A stretch of DNA of 50,449 bases from Paenibacillus sp. N3.4 (GTDB lineage: Bacteria; Bacillota; Bacilli; Paenibacillales; NBRC-103111). How positions within the stretch are numbered: the first letter of the stretch is position 1; the number at the start of each line of letters is the position of its first letter. The notes below the pieces were generated by a model. That model worked only from the letters and a program-made list of their open reading frames with translations. It was not told the DNA's origin and made no database searches. The stretch covers positions 1 through 50,449 of the forward strand of contig NZ_VRTT01000054.1 of assembly GCF_008017805.1 (NCBI RefSeq), read 5' to 3'. Shown one piece after another: positions 39,984 through 49,177 of this stretch. Both the position numbers and the translations under genes were made by a program.

Positions 39984-40934
39984 ATGAGGATCATGATCGT
40001 GGGTGCCGGCTCCTTAGGCCTCCTATTCGCTGCGATGTTGTCATCCCGCTGTGAACAAATGACGGTAGTGACAAGAACAGACAAACAAGCAGTTGCTCTA
40101 TGTGAGGAAGGTATTGGAATAACGGGGAATGAACAAAGGTATTTTCATACAAATAATGGACGGATAGAATATGATTATTATATAGAAGGAACTGACAGTG
40201 CTGAACGTTTGCCAATGAGCAATCCTGATTACATTTTTCTTATGGTTAAGCAAACCGCGATCACACCGAAACTTATTGCTTTCTTGAACGCCAATATGTC
40301 TCCTCAAACGCTTGTAGTATGTTTCCAAAATGGAATTGGACACGAAGAGAAGCTGGCCAAACAATTGGGTTGGGCGCGATTGCTGTTTGCCGTAACGACA
40401 GAAGGGGCCAGAAAAGAGGGGCTTACGACAGTTTCTCATACTGGAAATGGAGTCACTTATATCGGTACCGCGGCTCAAGGGCAGGAAATTGTTGAAGCGC
40501 AACATTTTTTGTTGGCCAAGCAGTTAGAGGAGGCAGGATTTCGAACAAAAGTGTCGAAAAATATGGAAACAAGGATTTGGAATAAACTGATCATTAATGC
40601 TGTGATTAATCCGCTCAGCGCGATTTTACGGGTGCCCAATGGAAAGTTATTGCAATCTTCCTGGAGCCGTACGCTGATGCATGCTCTTTACTGTGAAGCG
40701 GCACAGGTAGCCAAAGCGAAGTGCGTTCCTATCGAAGATGATCTTTGGGACACCATTATAAAGGTTTGTGAAGCCACGAGTCAAAATCACTCCTCGATGC
40801 TGCAGGATATTTTGAAATCCAGATATACAGAAATCGATTACATGAACGGAAGCTTGTTGGAAATTGCGAGAGAGCTTGGCATTGAGCTCTCTACACATGC
40901 AACGGTCTACCAACTCGTAAAAGCCCTTGAATAG
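39984..40934 (+). CDS. panE: Ketopantoate reductase (2-dehydropantoate 2-reductase)
   Basis: PanE makes pantoate from ketopantoate with NADPH, on the way to coenzyme A. The nucleotide-binding loop is MIVGAGSLGLLFA (residues 4-16). FLMVKQT (about 89) and VVCFQNGIGHEE (about 113) line the active site. The catalytic Lys and Asn are expected in NKLIINAVINPLSAIL (about 201). The C-terminal helical domain holds YTEIDYMNGSLLEIA with the usual E-x-D-x-x-N motif. The length of 316 is typical. The ATG has AAGGGGGAG upstream. ylbQ of Bacillus sits at the same place between rsfA and bshC. Family paralogs can reduce other keto acids. Confidence 0.9.
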   Translation: MRIMIVGAGSLGLLFAAMLSSRCEQMTVVTRTDKQAVALCEEGIGITGNEQRYFHTNNGRIEYDYYIEGTDSAERLPMSNPDYIFLMVKQTAITPKLIAFLNANMSPQTLVVCFQNGIGHEEKLAKQLGWARLLFAVTTEGARKEGLTTVSHTGNGVTYIGTAAQGQEIVEAQHFLLAKQLEEAGFRTKVSKNMETRIWNKLIINAVINPLSAILRVPNGKLLQSSWSRTLMHALYCEAAQVAKAKCVPIEDDLWDTIIKVCEATSQNHSSMLQDILKSRYTEIDYMNGSLLEIARELGIELSTHATVYQLVKALE

Positions 40935-40949
40935 TAGGTGATGGTTAAG

Positions 40950-41348
40950 ATGACTAGTCTGATAAACATTGGATCAACCCTATATGCCGTATTTGCTGTT
41001 GCTCCCTTTATTACGTTCGTTGCTTTTTGGTTTCTCTTTTACTTGTTTCTTAAAGAGAAGAAGATGACGACACGATTAACGATGGATGTGACAACTGTAT
41101 TTCTGCTAGGTTCGGTATCGTTGATGTGGAATCGATTGTTCCATACCACATTCGGGTTTTGGTTTATTATGCTTATTATGCTTATTGCCTTTGGCATGAT
41201 CGGCGGTTATCAGACACATCTTAAGGGAAAGGCGGACCTCGTCAAGGTAGCGAGGGTTGTCTGGAGACTTGCTTTTCTTGGACTTTCAGGACTTTACATT
41301 GTGTTATTTCTTTTGCATATCGGAAAAAACTATTTTTTTCCATCATAA
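40950..41348 (+). CDS. DUF3397 membrane protein
   Basis: About 132 residues with four predicted helices: VAPFITFVAFWFLFYLFL, TVFLLGSVSLMWN, FWFIMLIMLIAFGMIGGYQ and LAFLGLSGLYIVLFLLHIG. The pattern and the place between panE and bshC match the DUF3397 family of Bacillales; its function is unknown. The ATG at 40950 is preferred because AGGTGA (40936-40941) lies 8 bases upstream; the GTG at 40938 is too close to the panE stop. No terminator is obvious after it. Confidence 0.83.
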   Translation: MTSLINIGSTLYAVFAVAPFITFVAFWFLFYLFLKEKKMTTRLTMDVTTVFLLGSVSLMWNRLFHTTFGFWFIMLIMLIAFGMIGGYQTHLKGKADLVKVARVVWRLAFLGLSGLYIVLFLLHIGKNYFFPS

Positions 41349-41720
41349 TCTATCTTTAATTTAGGTGAAAATCATTTTTTATGAGTTGTTTGTAATATTT
41401 TTTTGATATTTGTAGAAAATAACAATGAAATTCGTCTAGATTTTATTGACCGATGGTTGTATAATTAGAGACCGTACCACCTTTTTTTGTTCACATTAAT
41501 TTAACAATGGTAAATTAAATCTGGACAATACTTCGTTATATGTTATAATTCCTTACGTAATGTATAGTAAATTTTCTTACCATATATTTGTGATAGATTA
41601 TATTACGCATTAATGGGGATTTTCGTTTTATTGGGTATTTGGTGTTAGGTATATGTAAAATAAACTATCTAAAACACCTAGCCATAGATGATTAGATACA
41701 TATTTTAAAGGAGGAATTAT
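41349..41720 (+). other. AT-rich intergenic region and leader upstream of oppA
   Basis: 372 bases without a gene. It contains the opp promoter (41522-41549), then a leader of about 165 bases with TATCTAA (41666-41672) and TTAGATA (41692-41698), and GGTGTT (41641-41646) with AACACC (41673-41678), which could form alternative hairpins close to the ribosome site AAAGGAGG (41707-41714). A second TATAAT lies at 41459-41464. I see no T-box or known riboswitch motif. Confidence 0.5.
41522..41549 (+). promoter_or_regulatory. Probable promoter of the opp operon
   Basis: TGGACA (41522-41527), a 16-base spacer and a perfect TATAAT (41544-41549) with an extended TGT just before it. Confidence 0.65.
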
Positions 41721-43400
41721 ATGAAAGCGACAAAATGGGTTACAACAGCGGTAGCGCTTACATTAATGGGGAGCGTAGCTATCGGTTGTTCGAAAACTGG
41801 GGAGCCATCTGCATCACCAGGGGATGCTAAAGGATCGGCTGCTCCAGCAACTTCTAACAAACCGCAAGAAATTAAAATCAACTTCTCGGCAGAACCGCCT
41901 ATTATGGATACTTCCAAAAATACAGCGAATGCTGCATCTACAATTATGAATGCATTTAACGAAGGCTTGTATCGCACAGATAAAGACGGTAAAGCGACTC
42001 CTGCTCTTGCTAAAGATTTCCCAAAAGTTTCTCCAGACGGTTTAACTTATACCATTGATATTCGCGATAACGCGACTTGGTCTGACGGTCAGCCAGTTAA
42101 GGCTCAAGATTTCATCTATTCCTACAAGCGTACGCTTGATCCCAATACGAAAGCTCAATACAGCTTCATGGTTGCTTGGATCAAAGGCGGAGAAGCCGTT
42201 ACAAAGGCGAAAACACCTGAGGCAATCAAAGCAGCACAAGACGCTCTAGGCGTAAAAGCAATCAGTGACAAGCAACTTGAAATTAAACTTGAAAAACCAA
42301 TTGGTTTCTTTACGCAATTGCTTGCTTTCAACACATTTTTCCCACAAAGAGAAGATGTTGTGACTAAAGCAGGAGATAAGTATGGCGCAGAAGTGGACAA
42401 AGTCATCGGTGCCGGACCTTTCATTCTTAGCAAATGGGATCATGGTCAAACGCTTGAACTTGTAAAAAATGAAAAGTATTGGGATGCCGCTAATGTAAAA
42501 TTAACGAAAGCGACTATCAATATCGTTAAAGATCCTAACACAGGTCTTAACCTTTACGAAACAGACGCGGCCGATTTGACAATTATCACTCGTGATCAAT
42601 TGAAATTGTATGCGGGCAAACCGGATAATGCAGCTAAACCGGAATTGGTAAATTCCTACTTGATGTATCAAACGAAAAAGGTTCCAGCTCTGGGTAACAA
42701 AAAGATTCGTCAAGCCCTTGGTATGGCCATTGATCGTCAAGCTTATGTAGATACCGTGTTTGCTAATGGTTCCGTTGCTTCCAAAGGACTTGTGCCAGGT
42801 GGAACTTCAGATGGTGCAGGCGGCGAGTTCCGTAAAACAGCGGGCGACACACAAGCGCCATTTGATGCAGCAAAAGCGAAACAATTACTTGCTGAAGGTC
42901 TGAAAGAAGCGGGCTTAACTGCACTGCCTAAAATGAAAATCAATGCGGATGACACAGACTCTGCTAAAAAATCATTGGAGTTCATCCTTGCTCAATGGCA
43001 ACAAAACCTCGGCTACGTTGCTGAAGCTAACCCGCTTCCGCATGCACTGCGTGTCGAGTTGGGTTCCAAGCATGACTTTGATATCACACTTGCTCTATGG
43101 GGCGCGGACTATAACGATCCGATGACGTTCTTGGATATGTGGATAACTGGTGGAGAGTTTGATGAAGGCGACTATAGCAATCCTCAATATGATGCTTTAA
43201 TCAAATCAGCTCAAACGGAAGTTGACGCTACCAAACGTTCTAAAGCGATGGTCGATGCTGAGAAAATTCTGATGGATGATCAAGGTGTGACTCCGCTTTA
43301 CTTCCGTACAACCGCTTATTTGAAAAAGCCTAATATCGAAGGTTTGATTCTTCCTCCATTTGGGAAAGAATGGGAACTGAAATGGGTAACTGTTAAGTAA
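41721..43400 (+). CDS. oppA: Oligopeptide ABC transporter substrate-binding lipoprotein
   Basis: A lipoprotein signal peptide ends in the lipobox VAIGC (Cys near residue 23), followed by a Ser/Ala/Pro/Gly-rich linker and an SBP_bac_5 domain of the OppA type (about 48-559). Typical features are YTIDIRDNATWSDGQPVKAQDFIYSYKR (41+ kb positions 42048-42131) and the later KKIRQALGMAIDRQAYVD. It captures peptides outside the membrane for OppBCDF. The length of 559 is standard. AAAGGAGG precedes the ATG. Codon use looks highly expressed. A hairpin separates it from oppB, fitting the usual excess of binding protein. Confidence 0.95.
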   Translation: MKATKWVTTAVALTLMGSVAIGCSKTGEPSASPGDAKGSAAPATSNKPQEIKINFSAEPPIMDTSKNTANAASTIMNAFNEGLYRTDKDGKATPALAKDFPKVSPDGLTYTIDIRDNATWSDGQPVKAQDFIYSYKRTLDPNTKAQYSFMVAWIKGGEAVTKAKTPEAIKAAQDALGVKAISDKQLEIKLEKPIGFFTQLLAFNTFFPQREDVVTKAGDKYGAEVDKVIGAGPFILSKWDHGQTLELVKNEKYWDAANVKLTKATINIVKDPNTGLNLYETDAADLTIITRDQLKLYAGKPDNAAKPELVNSYLMYQTKKVPALGNKKIRQALGMAIDRQAYVDTVFANGSVASKGLVPGGTSDGAGGEFRKTAGDTQAPFDAAKAKQLLAEGLKEAGLTALPKMKINADDTDSAKKSLEFILAQWQQNLGYVAEANPLPHALRVELGSKHDFDITLALWGADYNDPMTFLDMWITGGEFDEGDYSNPQYDALIKSAQTEVDATKRSKAMVDAEKILMDDQGVTPLYFRTTAYLKKPNIEGLILPPFGKEWELKWVTVK

Positions 43401-43431
43401 GTAATAGCAAGACGCATACAGGTGGTATATG

Positions 43432-43470
43432 AGAAGAGGCCGTTCGTTTCTCTTAGGAGCGGCCTCTTCT
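43432..43470 (+). terminator. Intercistronic hairpin between oppA and oppB
   Basis: An 11-base perfect stem, AGAAGAGGCCG (43432-43442) with CGGCCTCTTCT (43460-43470). The following sequence AAATTTCTC is a poor T-tract, so partial termination or mRNA stabilisation is likely. Confidence 0.7.
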
Positions 43471-43509
43471 AAATTTCTCGGCTTTTAATTTCAAATAAGG
43501 AGGAGCATT

Positions 43510-44442
43510 ATGGTTAAGTTCATTCTTCGCCGTTTCTTATATGCGCTTATTACGTTATGGCTCATTGCATCTTTTACATTCGTATTGATGAAAAACTTAC
43601 CGGGCGATCCGCTGGGAGAAGGTTCAGAACGGATTCCTAAAGCTACGAAAGAGATGTTGTTGAAGCAATACGGTCTAGATAAGCCTTTATGGGAGCAATA
43701 TTTGACATTCATGAACAATATTATCCATGGCGATCTAGGAGCTTCCTATCAATTCCCTGCTCATAAAGTAACAGATATTATTAAACAAGCGTTTCCTTCT
43801 TCTCTCGAACTTGGTTTAATAGCAATTGTCTTCGCTATTATTGTGGGGCTTACACTAGGTATTATTGCCGCCTTGAAACATAATAAAGCAGGCGATTATA
43901 CTGCAATGTTTATTGCTATACTCGGTGTTTCTATTCCATCCTTTGTTCTTGGTCCATTGCTCTCCTATTATGTTGGTGTGAAGTGGGGGATACTTCCCGC
44001 TGGTTTGTGGAAAGGACCGAGTTATCGGATTCTGCCCGCGCTTGCTCTTTCGTTTGGAACAATGGCGATCTTGGCGCGCTTGATGCGTACTTCCATGTTG
44101 GACGTATTGAATCAAGATTATATTAAAACAGCTAAATCCAAGGGTTTAACCAATATGACGGTTGTTTTTAAGCATACCGTACGAAATGCGATCTTACCTG
44201 TTATCACAATTATAGGACCAATATTTGTAAACGTCATCACGGGTACACTGGTAATTGAACAAATTTTCTCCGTTCCTGGTTTAGGTAAGCACTTTGTGCA
44301 AGCTGTTTATTCGAATGACTATACGATGATCTCTGGTTTAACGATTTTCTATTCGAGTATTCTAATTCTGGTGATTTTTATTACCGATGTACTGTATGGT
44401 TTTGTAGACCCTAGAATTCGTCTTGGGAAAGGCGGGAAATAA
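43510..44442 (+). CDS. oppB: Oligopeptide ABC transporter permease OppB
   Basis: A six-helix permease of the BPD_transp_1 family. The first helix (FLYALITLWLIASFTFVLM) is followed by the OppB/DppB-typical outer loop with NLPGDPLGEGSERI and KEMLLKQYGLDKPLWEQY. The coupling EAA loop lies at about 200-230 (DYIKTAKSKGLTN). The length of 310 is normal. AAGGAGGAG precedes the ATG. It is expected to form the channel with OppC. The two genes are 2 bases apart. Confidence 0.95.
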   Translation: MVKFILRRFLYALITLWLIASFTFVLMKNLPGDPLGEGSERIPKATKEMLLKQYGLDKPLWEQYLTFMNNIIHGDLGASYQFPAHKVTDIIKQAFPSSLELGLIAIVFAIIVGLTLGIIAALKHNKAGDYTAMFIAILGVSIPSFVLGPLLSYYVGVKWGILPAGLWKGPSYRILPALALSFGTMAILARLMRTSMLDVLNQDYIKTAKSKGLTNMTVVFKHTVRNAILPVITIIGPIFVNVITGTLVIEQIFSVPGLGKHFVQAVYSNDYTMISGLTIFYSSILILVIFITDVLYGFVDPRIRLGKGGK

Positions 44443-44444
44443 TT

Positions 44445-45380
44445 ATGACGCAAACTAAAACAGACGCAACTGAGATAGCTAACAAGTTTGCTCCCGTTGC
44501 AAGTACAGCTTTGACTGGCGAAAGAATTGTAAGGCCTTCGCTCAATTATTGGCAGGACGCATGGAGACGACTTAAGAAAAATAGACTGGCTATGGCTGGC
44601 TTAATTATATTGGTTGTTCTGATTGTACTTGCAATCATTGCGCCATTGGTTTCAAGCTACGATTATCAGACGCAAAATTTGAAGATAAAAAATGCTTGGC
44701 CGAGTGGACAGCATTGGTTTGGAACAGATGATTTCGGTCGTGATATCTGGACAAGGGTATGGGTGGGGACACGTATTTCTCTTTTCATCGGTATCACAGC
44801 GGCTTTAATTGATTTGGTTGTCGGTGTTATTTACGGTGGTATTTCTGCGTACTATGGCGGAAAAGTAGACGAAGTGATGCAGCGTTCCATTGAAATCGTT
44901 TATGCCATCCCATTCCTGCTTATCGCGATCCTGTTGATTATGGTTATTGGATCCGGTATTTCATCGATCATCATTGCTTATAGTATTACCGGTTGGGTTC
45001 CGATGGCGCGTTTGGTGCGTGGTCAAATGCTTACGCTCAAAGAACAAGAGTTTGTCCTTGCTTCCCGCACGCTTGGCGCCTCCCCAATGAGAATTATTAT
45101 GCGCAGCTTAATACCGAATGCGCTTGGGATCATTATTGTACAAATTACGTTTGTGGTTCCTTCTGCCATTTTCACAGAAGCTTTCCTAAGCTTTATTGGT
45201 CTTGGCGTTAAGCCGCCTCTTGCTTCACTTGGTAATTTATTATCTGAAGGGGCTAACAACATCCGGTTATATGCTTATCGGCTAATTATTCCGACTGTTG
45301 TATTTAGTTTGATCCTCATAAGCTTTAATCAACTGGGTGATGGACTTCGTGATGCGCTTGATCCTAAAATGCGCAAGTAA
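44445..45380 (+). CDS. oppC: Oligopeptide ABC transporter permease OppC
   Basis: The N-terminus carries the OppC_N segment (WQDAWRRLKKNRLAMAGLI), a first helix and the conserved HWFGTDDFGRDIWTRVWVGTRISL motif at about 88-111. Four to five more helices follow, with the coupling loop EFVLASRTLGASPMRII near 205. It ends in the standard LGDGLRDALDPKMRK. The length of 311 is normal. Together with OppB it forms the membrane channel. Confidence 0.95.
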   Translation: MTQTKTDATEIANKFAPVASTALTGERIVRPSLNYWQDAWRRLKKNRLAMAGLIILVVLIVLAIIAPLVSSYDYQTQNLKIKNAWPSGQHWFGTDDFGRDIWTRVWVGTRISLFIGITAALIDLVVGVIYGGISAYYGGKVDEVMQRSIEIVYAIPFLLIAILLIMVIGSGISSIIIAYSITGWVPMARLVRGQMLTLKEQEFVLASRTLGASPMRIIMRSLIPNALGIIIVQITFVVPSAIFTEAFLSFIGLGVKPPLASLGNLLSEGANNIRLYAYRLIIPTVVFSLILISFNQLGDGLRDALDPKMRK

Positions 45381-45391
45381 AGGGGTGAATA

Positions 45392-46429
45392 ATGATGAGC
45401 ACCATAAAAAATTTGCTAGAAGTAAAAGATTTGAAAGTTTCTTTCCAGACCTATGCTGGAGAGGTTCAAGCTGTTCGCGGCGTTTCCTTTACTTTGGAAA
45501 AAGGTGAAGTACTGGCGATTGTGGGTGAATCCGGTTGCGGGAAATCTGTAACGGCACAAACGCTCATGCGTTTAATTCCTTCACCGCCCAGCTATATAAA
45601 GAGTGGCTCGATTATGTTTGACGGAAAAACGGATATTACCAAGCTATCCAACAAGCAGATGGAGAAAATTCGTGGATCGGAAATGGGCATGATTTTCCAA
45701 GATCCGATGACTTCCTTGAATCCGACCATGAAAGTGGGCGATCAAATTACGGAAGGCTTAATTAAGCACGAAGGCCTCAGTAAAAAAGCGGCTACAGAGA
45801 AAGCTATTGAAATTCTTAAATTAGTAGGCATTAACTCGCCTGAAGGGCGTATTCATCAATATCCGCATGAACTTTCCGGGGGCATGCGTCAACGGGTTAT
45901 GATTGCAATTGCGCTTGCTTGCTCGCCTAAACTATTGATTGCGGATGAGCCGACTACAGCACTCGATGTGACGATTCAAGCGCAAATTATTGATTTGATG
46001 AAGACGATCTCCAAAAAAATGGATTCATCTATTATCTTAATCACGCATGATCTTGGCGTTGTTGCCGATATGGCTGACCGTGTGGTCGTTATGTACGCGG
46101 GGAAAATCGTCGAGCAAGGAACGGTTGACGAAATTTTCTATGATCCGCAGCATCCGTATACGTGGGGGTTGTTGCGTTCCGTCCCAAGGCTGGATACGAA
46201 AAGTAATGAGGAATTGGTTCCTATTCCGGGAACGCCGCCTGATTTATTCGCGCCACCAAAAGGCTGCGCGTTTGCAGCAAGATGTCCGTATGCGATGCAA
46301 GTTTGCTTAGGAGAAGATCCTGACCATACAACTTTATCAGAGACGCACAGCTCAGCTTGTTGGCTGCTGCACCCGGATGCTCCAAAAGTCGAACGACCAG
46401 TAGGCGTGGGAGGTGCACATCATGGCTAA
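45392..46429 (+). CDS. oppD: Oligopeptide ABC transporter ATPase OppD
   Basis: An ABC ATPase with Walker A GESGCGKS (about residue 45), signature LSGGMRQRV (about 161) and Walker B LLIADEPTTALDV (about 180). The C-terminal oligo_HPY domain contains GCAFAARCPYAMQVC with its cysteines, a feature of the Opp/Dpp group where an iron-sulfur cluster may sit. The start is ATG with AAGGGGTG upstream; a second ATG follows at 45395. The 3' end overlaps oppF by 8 bases. Confidence 0.95.
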   Translation: MMSTIKNLLEVKDLKVSFQTYAGEVQAVRGVSFTLEKGEVLAIVGESGCGKSVTAQTLMRLIPSPPSYIKSGSIMFDGKTDITKLSNKQMEKIRGSEMGMIFQDPMTSLNPTMKVGDQITEGLIKHEGLSKKAATEKAIEILKLVGINSPEGRIHQYPHELSGGMRQRVMIAIALACSPKLLIADEPTTALDVTIQAQIIDLMKTISKKMDSSIILITHDLGVVADMADRVVVMYAGKIVEQGTVDEIFYDPQHPYTWGLLRSVPRLDTKSNEELVPIPGTPPDLFAPPKGCAFAARCPYAMQVCLGEDPDHTTLSETHSSACWLLHPDAPKVERPVGVGGAHHG

Positions 46430-47378
46430 TCAACCTATTTTAAAAATCAGCAACATGAAAAAGCATTTTAATCTTGGCAACGGCAAAATATTGAAAGCTG
46501 TTGACAATTTTTCTATAGAAATTAATCGTGGTGAAACATTCGGCCTTGTCGGTGAATCCGGTTGTGGGAAGTCCACAGCGGGAAGAACCATTATTAATCT
46601 TTATGAGGCAACCGAAGGCGAAGTCCTGTTCGAAGGCGAGGATGTTCACAAGTTAAAAGGCAAGAAGCTAAAAGAATTTAACCGTAATATGCAGATGGTG
46701 TTCCAAGATCCCTACGCTTCTTTAAACCCTCGTATGACTGTAGGAAATATCATTGCCGAGGGTATTGATATTCACGGTCTTTATAAAGGTGCGAAACGCA
46801 AGGAACGCGTAATGGAATTGCTTCGCGCGGTTGGTTTGAATGATGAGCATGCCAGTCGCTTTCCGCATGAATTTTCCGGAGGACAACGTCAGCGGATCGG
46901 GATTGCCCGGGCATTGGCGATTGAACCAAAATTCATTATCGCAGATGAGCCGATCTCGGCATTAGACGTTTCCGTACAAGCTCAGGTCGTGAATCTGTTT
47001 AAGAGATTACAGAAAGAACACGGATTGACATATCTGTTTATTGCGCATGATTTAGCGATGGTTAAACATATTTCGGATCGAATTGGCGTTATGTACTTGG
47101 GTAACCTCGTAGAAGTAACGACTTCGGACGATTTGTATGCCAAACCGCTTCATCCGTATACCCAATCTTTGCTTTCTGCTATTCCCATTCCAGATCCGGA
47201 GATTGAGCGCACGCGTGAGCGGATCATTCTTCAAGGGGACGTACCTAGTCCGCTAAACCCACCAAGCGGATGTCCGTTCCGTACGCGTTGTCCGCAAGCA
47301 ATGGCAAAATGTGCAGAATCGATGCCGCCGACCAAAGAAGTGGAACCGAATCACTTTGTTGCTTGTCATTTGTATTAA
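46422..47378 (+). CDS. oppF: Oligopeptide ABC transporter ATPase OppF
   Basis: The second ABC ATPase of the system, with Walker A GESGCGKST, signature FSGGQRQRIG and Walker B FIIADEPISALDV. The C-terminal oligo_HPY domain ends in GCPFRTRCPQAMAKC. The ATG at 46422 is chosen because GGGAGG lies 9 bases before it; an ATG three codons earlier is closer to that site. About 318 residues. The protein pairs with OppD as a heterodimer. A terminator follows. Confidence 0.95.
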   Translation: MANQPILKISNMKKHFNLGNGKILKAVDNFSIEINRGETFGLVGESGCGKSTAGRTIINLYEATEGEVLFEGEDVHKLKGKKLKEFNRNMQMVFQDPYASLNPRMTVGNIIAEGIDIHGLYKGAKRKERVMELLRAVGLNDEHASRFPHEFSGGQRQRIGIARALAIEPKFIIADEPISALDVSVQAQVVNLFKRLQKEHGLTYLFIAHDLAMVKHISDRIGVMYLGNLVEVTTSDDLYAKPLHPYTQSLLSAIPIPDPEIERTRERIILQGDVPSPLNPPSGCPFRTRCPQAMAKCAESMPPTKEVEPNHFVACHLY

Positions 47379-47383
47379 GTTGT

Positions 47384-47410
47384 AAAACCGTCCCTTTGGG
47401 GCGGTTTTTC
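47384..47410 (+). terminator. Terminator of the opp operon
   Basis: AAAACCG-T-CCC pairs with GGG-G-CGGTTTT around a TTT loop, followed by TTTTTCTC. Confidence 0.92.
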
Positions 47411-47527
47411 TCATTTTTTGTGAGGTAATTGTAATTTTTAAATATACAGTTTTGACGATTGCCGATCATCCGTGTACAATCAAAGAATAGCTGTTTTATT
47501 TGGTGCGAAGAGGAGACACAAGTCGCT

Positions 47528-49162
47528 ATGCAAATGGAAACTTTTCATTGGAAAAAAAATCAGACTTTAACTGAAGATTACATAGCTCGAAATGATCGAG
47601 CCAACGCTTTATTTCCTTATCATTACGCTAACCAATCTGATTGGGAGGCGCGAGCGCTATGGTTAGATAGAGAATCAACTGCTCTGCGAGTGGATCGGAA
47701 ACGATTGGTTGACGTTTTGTATGCGTACAACCAAAAAATCGGGAATTCGCAGGCAGCCGCTGATCATATCGGGGCATTAGCCCAAAAGGATGCTCTAACG
47801 ATTGTCGGAGGTCAACAAGCTGGATTGTTCGGTGGTCCTTTGCTTGTCCTTTATAAAGCGATTACGGTTATTCAGTTAGCACGGGAATGGAGCGGCAAGC
47901 TGCAGCGGACTGTAGTGCCGATTTTCTGGATTGCAGGCGAGGATCACGATTTCGATGAAGCCAACCATTTGTACGCGTTAACGCAAGTTCAGCAAATCGA
48001 AAAGATTAAAATTGAGCATCCTACAGGACAGCGCACTTCTGTTGCCAGACTGCCTATAGAGCCTGAAGCTTGGCAGGAAGCCCTGCTTGCTTTAGATCAA
48101 TCTTTAATGGATTCGGAGTTTAAGACATCCTTGCTGGCCAAATTGCAGCGGACTGCAGCCAACAAGGAGACGCTTTCCGAGGCTTTCGCAAAATGGATGG
48201 TCGAATTGTTCGGGGAGTATGGCCTGGTCTTTATTGACTCGGATGAGCCCTCTCTGCGTGCGCTGGAAGCTCCTTTGTTTGAGCAGCTTGTTGTACAGAA
48301 CGAGAAGCTTTCCGGTTCATTGCTGACGTCAAAGGCTGAGGTAGAGCAAGCTGGTTATGAAGCTCAAGCTGATATTAGTAAGGATGGCGCAAATTTGTTC
48401 GTTTATGCCGGCGGACAGCGCTTGCTTTTACATCGGGATGGTCAACAATTTGTTGATAAAAAACATGAATTTATTTTCTCGCCGGAGAAGCTCCACGATC
48501 TAGCAGTGACTTCGCCGGAGAGTTTAAGTAATAATGTCATGTCGCGTCCGCTCATGCAAGAGTTTCTTTTCCCAGTGCTTGCTACTGTCCTAGGCCCTAG
48601 CGAGATTGCTTATTGGGCGCTAACCAAACGTGCTTTTGAACAATTTGGAATGAAAATGCCGATTCTTTCACCGCGGCTTGAATTCACTTTGATTGAAGGT
48701 ACGGTTCATAAGCAAATGAATAAATACGACTTTACCTTTGAAGATGTTTTGGAACGTTTCGAACTGAAAAAACAAGCGTGGTTAGATGAGCAAGACACAC
48801 TCCAATTGAAAGAACGTTTTGACGCTGTGAAATTGGAATTCCGTGAAAGCTATGCCCCCCTTGTGGAATCGCTTGCTGCGATTAACCCTGGTGTGAAGAA
48901 CTTGGGAGACACCAACTTGATTAAAATTATGGAGCAAATTGAATTTTTGCAAAATAAGGCGGGCGAAGCTTATAAAACACAGTTTGATTCAGCCATCAGA
49001 CAGCTTGAACGAATTCGCCTCACGATTCTACCGTTAGCAAAGTCGCAAGAAAGAGTGTATAATTGGTGTGCTTATATGAATCGATATGGGGATGATTGGA
49101 TTCGAGAATTAGTCGAAACCCCAATTCCCGTAGACGGTATGCATCGCATTTATTATTTATAG
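47528..49162 (+). CDS. bshC: Bacillithiol biosynthesis cysteine ligase BshC
   Basis: BshC adds cysteine to GlcN-malate in the last step of bacillithiol synthesis. The family motifs are clear: IVGGQQAGLFGGPLLVLYKA at about 95-114, PIFWIAGEDHDFDEANH near 135, ENLGPSEIAYW-like LATVLGPSEIAYWALTK, and a C-terminal coiled coil with QLERIRLTILP. The ATG at 47528 gives 544 residues, close to the usual 539; GAGGAG lies 15 bases upstream, somewhat far. The upstream in-frame extension to 47459 has no ribosome site and runs into the terminator area. In relatives it directly follows DUF3397. Confidence 0.95.
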   Translation: MQMETFHWKKNQTLTEDYIARNDRANALFPYHYANQSDWEARALWLDRESTALRVDRKRLVDVLYAYNQKIGNSQAAADHIGALAQKDALTIVGGQQAGLFGGPLLVLYKAITVIQLAREWSGKLQRTVVPIFWIAGEDHDFDEANHLYALTQVQQIEKIKIEHPTGQRTSVARLPIEPEAWQEALLALDQSLMDSEFKTSLLAKLQRTAANKETLSEAFAKWMVELFGEYGLVFIDSDEPSLRALEAPLFEQLVVQNEKLSGSLLTSKAEVEQAGYEAQADISKDGANLFVYAGGQRLLLHRDGQQFVDKKHEFIFSPEKLHDLAVTSPESLSNNVMSRPLMQEFLFPVLATVLGPSEIAYWALTKRAFEQFGMKMPILSPRLEFTLIEGTVHKQMNKYDFTFEDVLERFELKKQAWLDEQDTLQLKERFDAVKLEFRESYAPLVESLAAINPGVKNLGDTNLIKIMEQIEFLQNKAGEAYKTQFDSAIRQLERIRLTILPLAKSQERVYNWCAYMNRYGDDWIRELVETPIPVDGMHRIYYL

Positions 49163-49177
49163 GAGGGAAAGAAGAAA

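Noticed and set aside
41349..41720. T-box or other riboswitch in front of oppA
   Set aside because: No T-box core sequence, no S-box or other known motif, and no terminator hairpin before the start codon.
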